DNA of 12,239 nucleotides from Candidatus Woesearchaeota archaeon (GCA_023269295.1 JAHFTU010000031.1:1-12239), one strand, 5' to 3'. Shown: positions 6,132 to 11,847, numbered from the stretch's first letter. The notes: a model not told the origin generated them from the letters alone. Numbers and translations: made by a program.

Positions 6132-7355
6132 TTATGCCGCTGCTAAACAATTCTCCATTTCTTTTAATAATTCCCAAATGTATATCGCTGATTGCCGCTT
6201 GCCTTTGCCCCCTTGCAGCCCTACCACAAAACCCTTACATTTGTATTTGTCTGCGAAGAACTTTAGGGCTGCAGATGCATCAAAATGATATTTTGCTTCT
6301 ATAGCATACATAACTTTTTCTGGCAGGATAAAGTCTACCTCCTGTTTGTTTGTCGTTCTCCAAAAATTAATCCTCTTTCCTGCTTTCATCAATTCAAGGA
6401 ACACAAATGTTTCAAAAACATTTCCATGAATAATTTTTGGGAACTCTTTCAGCCATAATAAATGCATCATCCCAGTATCCAAAAAGAACACTTTTGGGTT
6501 TTTTGATAACTCGCTCCTTAGATTCTTATGAAAAGGCGCAATCCTTTTTATTATAAAAGTATTCTCAAGCAAATCCAGATATTCCATGGCTGTTTCCCTG
6601 TTCATGCCAATTGTATTAGCCAGCTCTGATATATTCAAGAGCTGTGCTGATTGCGATGCCAGGAGCTCCACTAATTTGTTAAACAGGGAAATATTCCTTA
6701 TGTTGCCTATGTCTCTTATGTCCTTTCTTATATAGGTGTTTATTATTTGAGATAAGTATGTTAATTTTTTTTCTTCTGAATTTTCCAACACTATCTTAGG
6801 GTAACCTCCGTATTTAATTAGCTCCTCAGCAAGAATAATTAATTCTTTGTTTATAAGTTCGGTGTTGCTTTCGGACAGCTTGTAATTTCGACCCTTAAAG
6901 ATTAAAAACTCTTCAAAACTTAAAGGGTACAATTCAAAATTCACTGTTCTGCCTACAAGGCTTTGCTTAAATTTTCTCTTCATTTCAAAAGTAGATGAGC
7001 CAGAAACCAATAGTTTAACATTAGGATAATGGTCACAACATATTTTTATAAACTTCGTGGGCTCTTCTAAATATTGGATTTCATCTATTAGCAAATAAAT
7101 CTTTTTTTCTCCGTCTGCCCCTTTTTGTAAGAGATAGTTATAAACAATTTCTACCCCTTCATTGCACAGATCTAATAAATTTTGCAGCTCTAAGTCAAAA
7201 TAAAACACATTCTCTTTAATGTGGTGCTCCACCAGGTATTTCATTAGAGTAGTTTTTCCAACCTGCCTTGCACCATATATTACTATCGCTTCCTTAGAAT
7301 TAAGATATTTGAGTATATCTTCTACAATCTTTCTCTTATATTTCTTTTCTACCAT
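6132..7355 (-). CDS. AAA+ ATPase with DUF4143 C-terminal domain
   Basis: 407 residues from the ATG at 7355 (MVEKKYKRK). An in-frame ATG at 7397 lies upstream of the predicted transcript start and is rejected. Walker A is GARQVGKTT (28-36), Walker B YLLIDEIQ (87-94), and the sensor strand LLVSGSS (115-121) is followed by GRTVNFELYPLSFEEF (135-150), the signature of the AAA_14/DUF4143 family. A winged-helix-like part follows (around 240-275, with LNISELANTIGMNRETAMEYLDLLE). The C-terminal DUF4143 part ends in E-V-D-F-I-L and A-I-E-A-K (Asp341, Glu353, Lys355), a PD-(D/E)xK-like nuclease arrangement. Length is usual for the family. Members are widespread in archaea and bacteria, with unknown or mobile-element-related roles. 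The gene is clearly AT-richer than its neighbours (many ATA, AAA, TTT codons), which suggests transfer. It stands alone on its own promoter. Confidence 0.93.
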   Translation of the reverse strand: MVEKKYKRKIVEDILKYLNSKEAIVIYGARQVGKTTLMKYLVEHHIKENVFYFDLELQNLLDLCNEGVEIVYNYLLQKGADGEKKIYLLIDEIQYLEEPTKFIKICCDHYPNVKLLVSGSSTFEMKRKFKQSLVGRTVNFELYPLSFEEFLIFKGRNYKLSESNTELINKELIILAEELIKYGGYPKIVLENSEEKKLTYLSQIINTYIRKDIRDIGNIRNISLFNKLVELLASQSAQLLNISELANTIGMNRETAMEYLDLLENTFIIKRIAPFHKNLRSELSKNPKVFFLDTGMMHLLWLKEFPKIIHGNVFETFVFLELMKAGKRINFWRTTNKQEVDFILPEKVMYAIEAKYHFDASAALKFFADKYKCKGFVVGLQGGKGKRQSAIYIWELLKEMENCLAAA

Positions 7356-7357
7356 GT

Positions 7358-7384
7358 TATACAAAATATTATGTTTTTTGTATA
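7358..7384. repeat. Operator-like inverted repeat at the ATPase gene start
   Basis: TATACAAAA (7358-7366) and TTTTGTATA (7376-7384) form a perfect 9-bp inverted repeat with a 9-base spacer. It lies just upstream of the ATG at 7355 and covers the predicted transcript start near 7379. A third half-site, TATACAAT, is at 7391-7398. Confidence 0.5.
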
Positions 7385-7400
7385 GTATAATATACAATTA

Positions 7401-7416
7401 CTATATAAATCTTTCG
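7401..7416 (-). promoter_or_regulatory. BRE/TATA promoter of the ATPase gene
   Basis: On the minus strand CGAAAG (7411-7416) precedes ATTTATATAG (7401-7410), a strong archaeal BRE-TATA pair. Initiation about 27 bases downstream falls near 7379, which rules out the ATG at 7397. Confidence 0.6.
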
Positions 7417-7535
7417 TTTTTGCAAAGGACATAATTTCTAGTTAGTTATAATTAACCTATTATTCTATTTTATGTTATTTATAACCTTCAACACTCAACA
7501 GTTAGCCCGAATTTTACTGTAGCTTTCACACAACA

Positions 7536-7543
7536 TTTATAAG
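7536..7543 (+). promoter_or_regulatory. TATA box of the nuclease-like hypothetical gene
   Basis: TTTATAAG, centred near 7540, gives a predicted start near 7566 and a leader of about 46 bases to the ATG at 7612. Confidence 0.45.
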
Positions 7544-7600
7544 TCCAGTTTGCACTCTTCCCTTTCATTGCAGCCCGGCAGCTGGGCGATGGGAAGTTTG

Positions 7601-7607
7601 GGTGGTG
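7601..7607 (+). promoter_or_regulatory. Ribosome binding site deciding the ATG at 7612
   Basis: GGTGGTG ends 4 bases before ATG 7612 and resembles the GGTGAT site used by rpo7 and spt4. It favours that ATG over the in-frame TTG at 7609. Confidence 0.5.
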
Positions 7608-7611
7608 CTTG

Positions 7612-8385
7612 ATGAGTCCTGAGAAAGATATTGTGAATTTGTGGCTTAACCGGCAGGGTTTTTTCACGGTTTCTGACATCAATGCAAATAACAGGGTTGT
7701 TGACATTATTGCAATAAGGCAGCGGAACCAGCCGACTGTGCAGCACGTTGAGCTTCACTGCTCTGTTTCTTCCCCCGTATCTGTTGTCAGCGATAAGGAA
7801 AAGGCCGACCTGCTGAGGAAGTTCAACGATGCAAATGTCGTTGCGGCGGTGGGAAGGACTATGAAGAGCTACCTTGGCCATGAGGCTGAGTACGAGAAGG
7901 TCCTTGTCACGACTGCCCATGTCACCCTCCCGGGGATAACCGTGCTCCGCTTTCAGGAAGTCGTGCGGGAGGTTGTGAGCCAGCTCGACAGGCAGAATTA
8001 CCGCAGCCCGATAATCAGGGCCTTGCAGCTTGTCAAGTTTGTCCTCATGTCCAACCCTGCAACCATCGCTTCCCTTGTCACGAAGGATGACAGCAACAAG
8101 CCGCTGACTTACCACAACAAGGAGCAGCTTCTCAAGCAGCTGCTTCAGCAGGAAGTTGCCTTGAAGCTTTTTGGCAAGAAGGGCAACGAGCAGCTAATCA
8201 TCAATATCTTAAAAAATTCCACATTGAGGCAGCCGGAGAAGCTGGCTGCTGCCTTGGAAACAATCCTCACAAAACGGACAGCAACAAGGTTCCTGAACGT
8301 CTTGCTGCAGCAGAAGGAAGTCAAGACAGCAATTGAGGAAGAAATCTCCAAGGACCAGAAGCTGGTCAGGTTCTTGGAGGCTTAG
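7612..8385 (+). CDS. Hypothetical protein with a possible PD-(D/E)xK-like N-terminal domain
   Basis: 257 residues, soluble, not firmly recognised. The N-terminus (EKDIVNLWLNRQGFFTV, then VVDIIAIRQ, then HVELHCSVS) has the helix - beta - 'D..A' - beta - 'E-x-H/K' order of restriction-endonuclease-like folds. The candidate acids are Asp31 and Glu47, with His49 where the family usually has Lys. The middle (about 95-125) continues alpha/beta, with VLVTTAH and ITVLRFQEVVREV. From about 135 to the end it is helical and rich in Gln, Lys and Leu, with possible repeats (EQLLKQLLQQEVALKLFGKK; EKLAAALETILTKRTATRFL). It has its own promoter. It is transcribed toward the 8382-8804 gene, and the two stop codons overlap. 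It might bind or cleave nucleic acid, but a non-catalytic role is equally possible. Confidence 0.75.
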   Translation: MSPEKDIVNLWLNRQGFFTVSDINANNRVVDIIAIRQRNQPTVQHVELHCSVSSPVSVVSDKEKADLLRKFNDANVVAAVGRTMKSYLGHEAEYEKVLVTTAHVTLPGITVLRFQEVVREVVSQLDRQNYRSPIIRALQLVKFVLMSNPATIASLVTKDDSNKPLTYHNKEQLLKQLLQQEVALKLFGKKGNEQLIINILKNSTLRQPEKLAAALETILTKRTATRFLNVLLQQKEVKTAIEEEISKDQKLVRFLEA

Positions 8386-8804
8386 ACTTCGCCTGGGGGT
8401 TGCACACCAAGGTACGCAAGCGTTTCAGCAATGGTCTTTTCTAAGGGTCCGACGAGTTGTTCTTGGTACCTTTTTGAATAATTTTCGCGCAGCTTAGCAG
8501 CTACTGCGTTTACAGCGTCTGCAATCGTGTTATAGTCGCCAATTGGCGCAACTGTTGCCCATACGGCTCGTTCCAGTTGCCTCTTTCTCGGATTTTTTAT
8601 TCTGGCAGAGGGCTTGGCAGTCAGGCCTGTCACCAGCTCGTTAACCTCCACGTAGAAGCCATCTTTGCTGTCATCAACATCAACGAACGCATACTTATTA
8701 TTCCCTATTTTGTATCCGTACCCATCCACGCTTTCCGGACTGTTGGGGCCCTGCGCATTGTATTCTTCCCTAGTGCCTGGAAACAAGTCATCCCAATTTA
8801 CCAT
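8382..8804 (-). CDS. Hypothetical protein, 140 residues
   Basis: Not recognised. It is a soluble protein without a signal peptide. The N-terminal half (to about residue 60) is acidic and beta-rich: MVNWDDLFPG, then YGYKIGNNKYAFVDVDDS and GFYVEVNELV. A basic stretch (ARIKNPRKRQ, 67-76) leads into a helical C-terminal half (about 90-131). The start is well supported: a TATA box lies about 32 bases upstream, giving a nearly leaderless transcript. Its TAA (8382-8384) overlaps the TAG of the convergent gene (8383-8385), so the two mRNAs must overlap at their 3' ends. The base composition resembles the core operon next to it, so it is probably a resident gene of the lineage. The divergent partner upstream is the PIN nuclease gene. 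Confidence 0.65.
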   Translation of the reverse strand: MVNWDDLFPGTREEYNAQGPNSPESVDGYGYKIGNNKYAFVDVDDSKDGFYVEVNELVTGLTAKPSARIKNPRKRQLERAVWATVAPIGDYNTIADAVNAVAAKLRENYSKRYQEQLVGPLEKTIAETLAYLGVQPPGEV

Positions 8805-8831
8805 AACCAGTATTATCCTATGTACTGCTTC

Positions 8832-8841
8832 ATATAAATAT
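8832..8841 (-). promoter_or_regulatory. TATA box of the 140-residue protein gene
   Basis: On the minus strand ATTTATAT, centred near 8836, puts the start near 8809, 5 bases before the ATG at 8804. The same bases read TATAAATA on the plus strand, so they could also serve the PIN operon. Confidence 0.5.
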
Positions 8842-8870
8842 TTTTTGAATTCCAGAAATTCAGGGGCAAC

Positions 8871-8880
8871 GCTTAAATAC
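8871..8880 (+). promoter_or_regulatory. Promoter of the PIN-rpo7-spt4-rps24e-rps27ae operon
   Basis: GCTTAAATAC is a TATA-like box flanked by GGGGC (8863-8867) and GCCCC (8881-8885). Initiation would fall near 8902, inside the inverted repeat 8887-8909, with a leader of about 38 bases. Confidence 0.4.
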
Positions 8881-8886
8881 GCCCCA

Positions 8887-8919
8887 CAACCTTCTTAGGA
8901 AGAAGGTTGATCAAGAAAC
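8887..8919 (+). repeat. Leader element copy 1 with perfect 10-bp inverted repeat
   Basis: CAACCTTCTT, AGG, AAGAAGGTTG (8887-8909) is a perfect inverted repeat with a 3-base loop. With the following ATCAAGAAA it matches a second copy at 9387-9421 in front of rpo7. Confidence 0.6.
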
Positions 8920-8939
8920 TACTCTGAGTGATGATTGAA

Positions 8940-9362
8940 ATGCCAGAGAAGAAGAAAACCGTGCTGCTGGACACCAATTTTCTACTGATACCTGCGCAGT
9001 TCAAGGTTGATATCTTTGCTGAGCTGCAGCGGCTGTGCGACTTTAATTATGAAGTAGCCGTTTTGGCTGCTACGGTGGATGAATTAAGTGGGATAATAAG
9101 TAGCAAAGCTGTGTCTGCAAAGGACAGGCGGGCTGCCAGGCTTGGCTTGCAGCTTATAAAGGCGAAGGCGGTAAATGTCGTCAAGGCAGATAGAAAAGTT
9201 TTTAAAAGCACTGATAAAGCCATCCTTGGCTTTGCAATGCAAGGCAAGGGCAGCGTCGTGGTGGCAACACAGGACAGGCTTCTAAGGGAAAAGCTAAAGT
9301 CAGCTGGCGTTGCTGTCATCATGATGAGAGAGAAGCAGTATCTTACCCTTGCTTCGTCTTAG
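8940..9362 (+). CDS. PIN-domain nuclease of the archaeal Fcf1/Utp24 type (COG1412-like)
   Basis: 140 residues from the ATG at 8940 (MPEKKKTVLLDTNF). GTG 8928 and ATG 8931 are in frame, but GTGATG there looks like the Shine-Dalgarno sequence, 7 bases before the chosen ATG. The PIN acids are present: Asp11 in LLDTNF, Glu48 in TVDEL, Asp92 in STDKAIL and Asp112 in ATQD. The C-terminal D-R-L-L-R-E-K-L-K-x-x-G-V-x-V-I-M-M-R-E-K-Q-Y-L and the early LLIPAQFKVDIF are characteristic of COG1412, the archaeal relatives of eukaryotic Fcf1/Utp24, which cut pre-rRNA during small-subunit maturation. In archaea this gene usually sits beside rpo7, spt4 and rps24e, exactly as here, supporting a housekeeping rather than toxin (VapC) role. 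No antitoxin gene is adjacent. Metal-dependent RNase activity is inferred from the intact acids. Confidence 0.9.
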   Translation: MPEKKKTVLLDTNFLLIPAQFKVDIFAELQRLCDFNYEVAVLAATVDELSGIISSKAVSAKDRRAARLGLQLIKAKAVNVVKADRKVFKSTDKAILGFAMQGKGSVVVATQDRLLREKLKSAGVAVIMMREKQYLTLASS

Positions 9363-9397
9363 AGACGAAGGATGTTGCCTATCCGGCAACATTCTTT
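9352..9397 (+). promoter_or_regulatory. Two overlapping hairpins between the PIN gene and rpo7
   Basis: Hairpin A pairs CTTCGTCT (9352-9359) with AGACGAAG (9363-9370); its 3-base loop TAG is the PIN stop codon. Hairpin B pairs ATGTTGCC (9372-9379) with GGCAACAT (9385-9392) and can extend to 9367/9397 with G-U pairs. The extension uses GAAG (9367-9370) from hairpin A, so the long forms exclude each other. The pair could be a processing site, a partial terminator or a switch. Confidence 0.5.
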
Positions 9398-9421
9398 AGA
9401 AAAGAAGGTTAATCAAGAAAA
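9387..9421 (+). repeat. Leader element copy 2, upstream of rpo7
   Basis: It matches 8887-8919 with a 2-base insertion and a few substitutions. The core GAAGGTT-R-ATCAAGAAA (9404-9420) has one mismatch in 17. It retains a short stem, TTCTTT with AAAGAA. Confidence 0.6.
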
Positions 9422-9427
9422 TTGTTC

Positions 9428-9434
9428 AGGTGAT
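9428..9434 (+). promoter_or_regulatory. Shine-Dalgarno site deciding the rpo7 start
   Basis: AGGTGAT lies 3 bases before ATG 9438. It rules out the in-frame ATG at 9372, which lies in hairpin B and would add 22 unrelated residues. Confidence 0.75.
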
Positions 9435-9437
9435 AAA

Positions 9438-10088
9438 ATGTTTTACAAAGTTCACGTGCGGGACCATGTCAGGGTTACGCCTAACCTTTTTGGATTGCCT
9501 ACAGAGGAGTCAATCCTTACCATGATAAAGAAGGGCTACGAGGGCTACATTTCAAAGGACCTGGGAATAGTCCTGGGCGTGTCCGGCCTCAGCGAATCAA
9601 GGGAGGGCGTAATCATCCCGGGCGATGGCGCTGCTTATTACGACTGCGATTTTGAGCTTCTCACGTTCAAGCCAGAGCTTCAGGAGGTCTTGCTGGGCAG
9701 GATTAAGGACATTGCTGACTTCGGCGCGTTCATCAATGTTGGCGTGGTTGACGGCATGATTCACATAAGCCAGACCATGGATGATTTCGTAAGCTTCGGG
9801 AGCGACAAGGTGCTTCTCGGCAAGGAGAGCAAGCGCTCGCTGAAGGTCGCTGACAAGTGCAAGGCAAGGATAATTGCTGTAAGCTTCAAAGACATTGCCA
9901 ACCCGAAGATTGGGCTTACGATGAGGCAGCAGGGCCTCGGCAAGCTCGAGTGGATTGAGGAAGACGCCGCAAAGGCAGGCACGAAAGAAGAGAAAGGAGA
10001 AAAGGGCGAGGAAAAAGCCTCTGCAAAGAAAGAAGGGAAGCAAGGCAAGGAACACAAGGAAAAAGCAGGGAAGAAGGAAAAGAAGTAA
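9438..10088 (+). CDS. rpo7: DNA-directed RNA polymerase subunit Rpo7 (RpoE')
   Basis: 216 residues from the ATG at 9438. The N-terminal domain (MFYKVHVRDHVRVTPNLFGL..., residues 1-80) matches the Rpo7/Rpb7 tip domain. The S1 RNA-binding domain follows (about 84-163: VLLGRIKDIADFGAFINVG..DGMIHISQ). Rpo7 pairs with Rpo4 to form the stalk of archaeal RNA polymerase, which helps open the promoter, binds nascent RNA and aids termination. After the S1 domain comes a lysine/glutamate-rich tail (about 177-216) that is longer than in most relatives, which are near 180-190 residues. The next gene, spt4, starts 13 bases after the stop, so the two are co-transcribed. Identification is firm; any role of the tail is unknown. 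Confidence 0.96.
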   Translation: MFYKVHVRDHVRVTPNLFGLPTEESILTMIKKGYEGYISKDLGIVLGVSGLSESREGVIIPGDGAAYYDCDFELLTFKPELQEVLLGRIKDIADFGAFINVGVVDGMIHISQTMDDFVSFGSDKVLLGKESKRSLKVADKCKARIIAVSFKDIANPKIGLTMRQQGLGKLEWIEEDAAKAGTKEEKGEKGEEKASAKKEGKQGKEHKEKAGKKEKK

Positions 10089-10101
10089 TGGTGATTAAAA
10101 A

Positions 10102-10284
10102 ATGAAGAGAGTTTGCAAGCAGGACAGGATTTTCGTGGAAGAGGGCAACTGCCCAATCTGCCACAATACAGATTTTGCCACAACATGGCAGGGCAGGCTT
10201 AGCGTGATTGACGCTGAGAAGTCTTTCATAGCCAAGAAGTGCGCCGCTCCCAGGGAAGGCGACTATGCGATAAAAATAAGGTAA
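10102..10284 (+). CDS. spt4: Transcription elongation factor Spt4 (RpoE'')
   Basis: 60 residues, the usual size. A GGTGAT ribosome binding site (10090-10095) lies 6 bases before the ATG. The second zinc knuckle C-P-I-C (Cys17, Cys20) is intact, and the core T-x-W-Q-G-R-L...D-A-E-K-S-x-I-A-K-K...G-D-Y-A-I-K-I matches archaeal Spt4. Spt4 binds the Spt5 NGN domain, and the pair clamps the polymerase for processive elongation. The first knuckle, normally C-x-x-C, reads C-K-Q-D: Asp8 replaces the second cysteine. Zinc may be held by three Cys and one Asp, or by Cys47 nearby, or not at all. The gene lies between rpo7 and rps24e, as in many archaea. Confidence 0.93.
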   Translation: MKRVCKQDRIFVEEGNCPICHNTDFATTWQGRLSVIDAEKSFIAKKCAAPREGDYAIKIR

Positions 10285-10293
10285 GCGATTCCT

Positions 10294-10608
10294 ATGGCTT
10301 TTAACGTTGAAATCACTGAAAAAATTGAGCAGCCCCTGATGTCAAGGACATTGCTGAAGGGCTTTGTCACTTACGAAGCTGCCCCGCCAAGCTTTGTCGA
10401 GCTGAAAAAGCACCTTGCCTCCTCCATGAAAGCCGACGAGGCGCTGGTTGTAGTGCAAAGCCTGCGCTCGCTCTTCGGCACCAGGAAATCCGGGCTGGAA
10501 GTTCATGTTTACAAGCAGAAGGCAGCTGTGGAAACATTTGAATCCAAAGTCATTGAGGCCAGGAACAAGCCCCGTGTTAAGAAGGCGGCTGTTACGCCAT
10601 CAACCTAA
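10294..10608 (+). CDS. rps24e: Ribosomal protein S24e (eS24)
   Basis: 104 residues. The N-terminal FNVEITEKIEQPLMSRTLLKGFVTYE, the V-E-L-K-K-H-L-A-S-S-M-K segment and the F-G-T-R-K-S-G-L-E-V-H-V-Y-K motif fit eS24, a small-subunit protein shared by archaea and eukaryotes. The C-terminal ARNKPRVKKA tail is basic, as expected for rRNA contact. The ATG is 9 bases after the spt4 stop; AAGGT overlapping that stop may serve as a weak ribosome binding site, so translation is probably coupled. Identification rests on sequence pattern plus the conserved order between spt4 and rps27ae. Confidence 0.93.
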   Translation: MAFNVEITEKIEQPLMSRTLLKGFVTYEAAPPSFVELKKHLASSMKADEALVVVQSLRSLFGTRKSGLEVHVYKQKAAVETFESKVIEARNKPRVKKAAVTPST

Positions 10609-10626
10609 TTTTAAAGTGTGATTCTT

Positions 10627-10815
10627 ATGGCAAAAAAGCAGAAGAAGGCAAGGAAGCCGATGCAGATATGGAAAGTTTACGAATCCAAGGGCGGCACGCT
10701 GTCAAGGAAAACCGGCTCGTGCCCAAAGTGCGGCCCCGGCGTTTTCCTCGGGAAGCACAAGGACAGGAAAAGCTGTGGAAAATGCGGTTATACTGAGATG
10801 ACGGCAAAGAAGTAA
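10627..10815 (+). CDS. rps27ae: Ribosomal protein S27ae (eS31)
   Basis: 62 residues, the normal archaeal length; the ubiquitin fusion of eukaryotes is absent. A basic N-terminus (MAKKQKKARKP) is followed by I-W-K-V-Y and a zinc ribbon: C-P-K-C (Cys32, Cys35) and C-G-K-C (Cys50, Cys53) around GPGVFLGKHKDRKS. I choose the ATG at 10627 over the GTG at 10618 because MAKK is the usual start and GTGTGAT (10616-10622) is a plausible ribosome binding site. It is the last gene of the operon. The Kae1/Bud32 gene that often follows in archaea is not here; a convergent membrane-protein gene is. Confidence 0.95.
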   Translation: MAKKQKKARKPMQIWKVYESKGGTLSRKTGSCPKCGPGVFLGKHKDRKSCGKCGYTEMTAKK

Positions 10816-10829
10816 GCGCTCATCACTCA

Positions 10830-10844
10830 TATTTCTTTTCTTAT
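10830..10844 (+). terminator. T-rich terminator after rps27ae
   Basis: ATTTCTTTTCTTAT, 15 bases past the rps27ae stop, is the kind of T-rich tract that stops archaeal RNA polymerase. There is no clear stem. A convergent gene ends at 10868. Confidence 0.4.
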
Positions 10845-10867
10845 ATCGTTGGAATTAAATAAATATT

Positions 10868-11767
10868 TCACGAAGTAGGATTAGCTACTGGGAAGGTTGT
10901 ACCTGATATTACTTCACCTGCTTTTTGACACTGACAAAGTAATCCGCCACTCTTTTGGTCATAACCAAAGTAATAGCTATCAGTTTCTTTATACTGAATG
11001 CAATAGTCAGTGCATTGTTTATCTTTAGCAGAATGTGCTATTTCTGTCCAAGAACCAAATTGAAATACTGCAAAGAATATAATACTCATAACTGCTTGAA
11101 AAATAATCCAGCCATATACAGTTTTATTTGAACTCGCAGATTTTTTAGGTATCTTTGCATTTATTGCATAAGTATTCTTAACTCTGCGGGATAAAATAAA
11201 GTAGGTTATCATTATAATATCCCAAATAAGACCTATAAACGATAAAGCAACATACACTTGATCAGTTCCTGATATAAACCAATTTACGACTATGACCAAA
11301 ATATCAAATAGAAGAACACCGACCACTAACCATCTTGCTTTAGTTTTTACCTTCCAAAGATAATAAGCCGCGACAACGGATGCAACTCCTGTTGCTAAAT
11401 CTAAAATTTCAGTGAATACAAAAGACAAGGATAACGATAATGAATGATAATATACAATTATTTGAAATATATTACTAATAATTCTCAGAATTACTGCAAA
11501 ACCCGAAATAGTCAATAATCCTATGAAAAATAAAAGCCAACCTGCAACTCCAATACGCTTCTCATCTGCTTCACTTATGGCAATCTTCTCAGATTTATTA
11601 ATCTGATAAATCATGAATATGGTAAGAAACAAACCAAACCCCGCAAAAGGAGTAGGTGAACTTGAGCTCGTAGATTGAGCTGAAACAGAAGAAGCGAGCA
11701 AGATTAAAATTGTGATCCCTGATATTAAATAAATAAAACTTTTCTTGTAATCTCGATACGAAACCAT
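10868..11767 (-). CDS. Polytopic membrane protein (possibly DUF2569-like) with C-terminal cysteines
   Basis: 299 residues. An N-terminal hydrophobic segment (11-30, ending SSVSAQ) is followed by several membrane segments (about 41-54, 74-95, 114-138, 145-165, 172-193, 219-236). I-G-V-A-G-W-L-L-F-F-I-G-L-L resembles the start of DUF2569-type membrane domains, a tentative match. The C-terminal 60 residues are hydrophilic and have four cysteines (252, 256, 278, 280) with a K-x-K-Q-C-T-D-Y-C-I pattern, perhaps a small disulfide-stabilised domain. The start is firm: the TATA box is 27 bases before the ATG, implying a leaderless mRNA. The gene is AT-richer than the ribosomal operon it follows, which may indicate acquisition or just membrane-protein codon use. 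It is divergent from the methionine aminopeptidase gene. Function is unknown. Confidence 0.8.
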   Translation of the reverse strand: MVSYRDYKKSFIYLISGITILILLASSVSAQSTSSSSPTPFAGFGLFLTIFMIYQINKSEKIAISEADEKRIGVAGWLLFFIGLLTISGFAVILRIISNIFQIIVYYHSLSLSLSFVFTEILDLATGVASVVAAYYLWKVKTKARWLVVGVLLFDILVIVVNWFISGTDQVYVALSFIGLIWDIIMITYFILSRRVKNTYAINAKIPKKSASSNKTVYGWIIFQAVMSIIFFAVFQFGSWTEIAHSAKDKQCTDYCIQYKETDSYYFGYDQKSGGLLCQCQKAGEVISGTTFPVANPTS

Positions 11768-11790
11768 TTCTAAGATATTTCGAATTAAGA

Positions 11791-11805
11791 TATATAAATG
11801 TTTTT
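11791..11805 (-). promoter_or_regulatory. Leaderless promoter of the membrane-protein gene
   Basis: On the minus strand TTTATATA (11791-11798) lies 27 bases before ATG 11767 and is preceded by an A-rich BRE-like stretch. TAAGATAT occurs twice (11771-11778 and 11786-11793) between or at these elements. Confidence 0.6.
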
Positions 11806-11847
11806 AAAAGGGTTTGCGCTTTTACTTGTCTGTACGCTCCATCCACA

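Noticed and set aside
7356..7397. Longer N-terminus for the ATPase from ATG 7397
   Set aside because: The BRE-TATA at 7401-7416 puts the transcript start near 7379, downstream of this ATG.
7537..8115. Minus-strand frame of 192 codons
   Set aside because: It lies opposite the 7612-8385 gene, which has a promoter, a ribosome binding site and coherent secondary structure.
8924..8934. C/D box guide RNA (CTGA next to GTGATGA)
   Set aside because: No second box pair at the expected distance; the sequence is better explained as the PIN ribosome binding site.
8928..9362. VapBC-type toxin reading of the PIN gene
   Set aside because: No antitoxin gene adjoins it; the sequence pattern and operon partners fit the Fcf1-like housekeeping group.
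9372..9437. Longer N-terminus for Rpo7 from ATG 9372
   Set aside because: It would start in a hairpin with no ribosome binding site and add residues not found in Rpo7. AGGTGAT directly precedes ATG 9438, where MFYKV matches the family.
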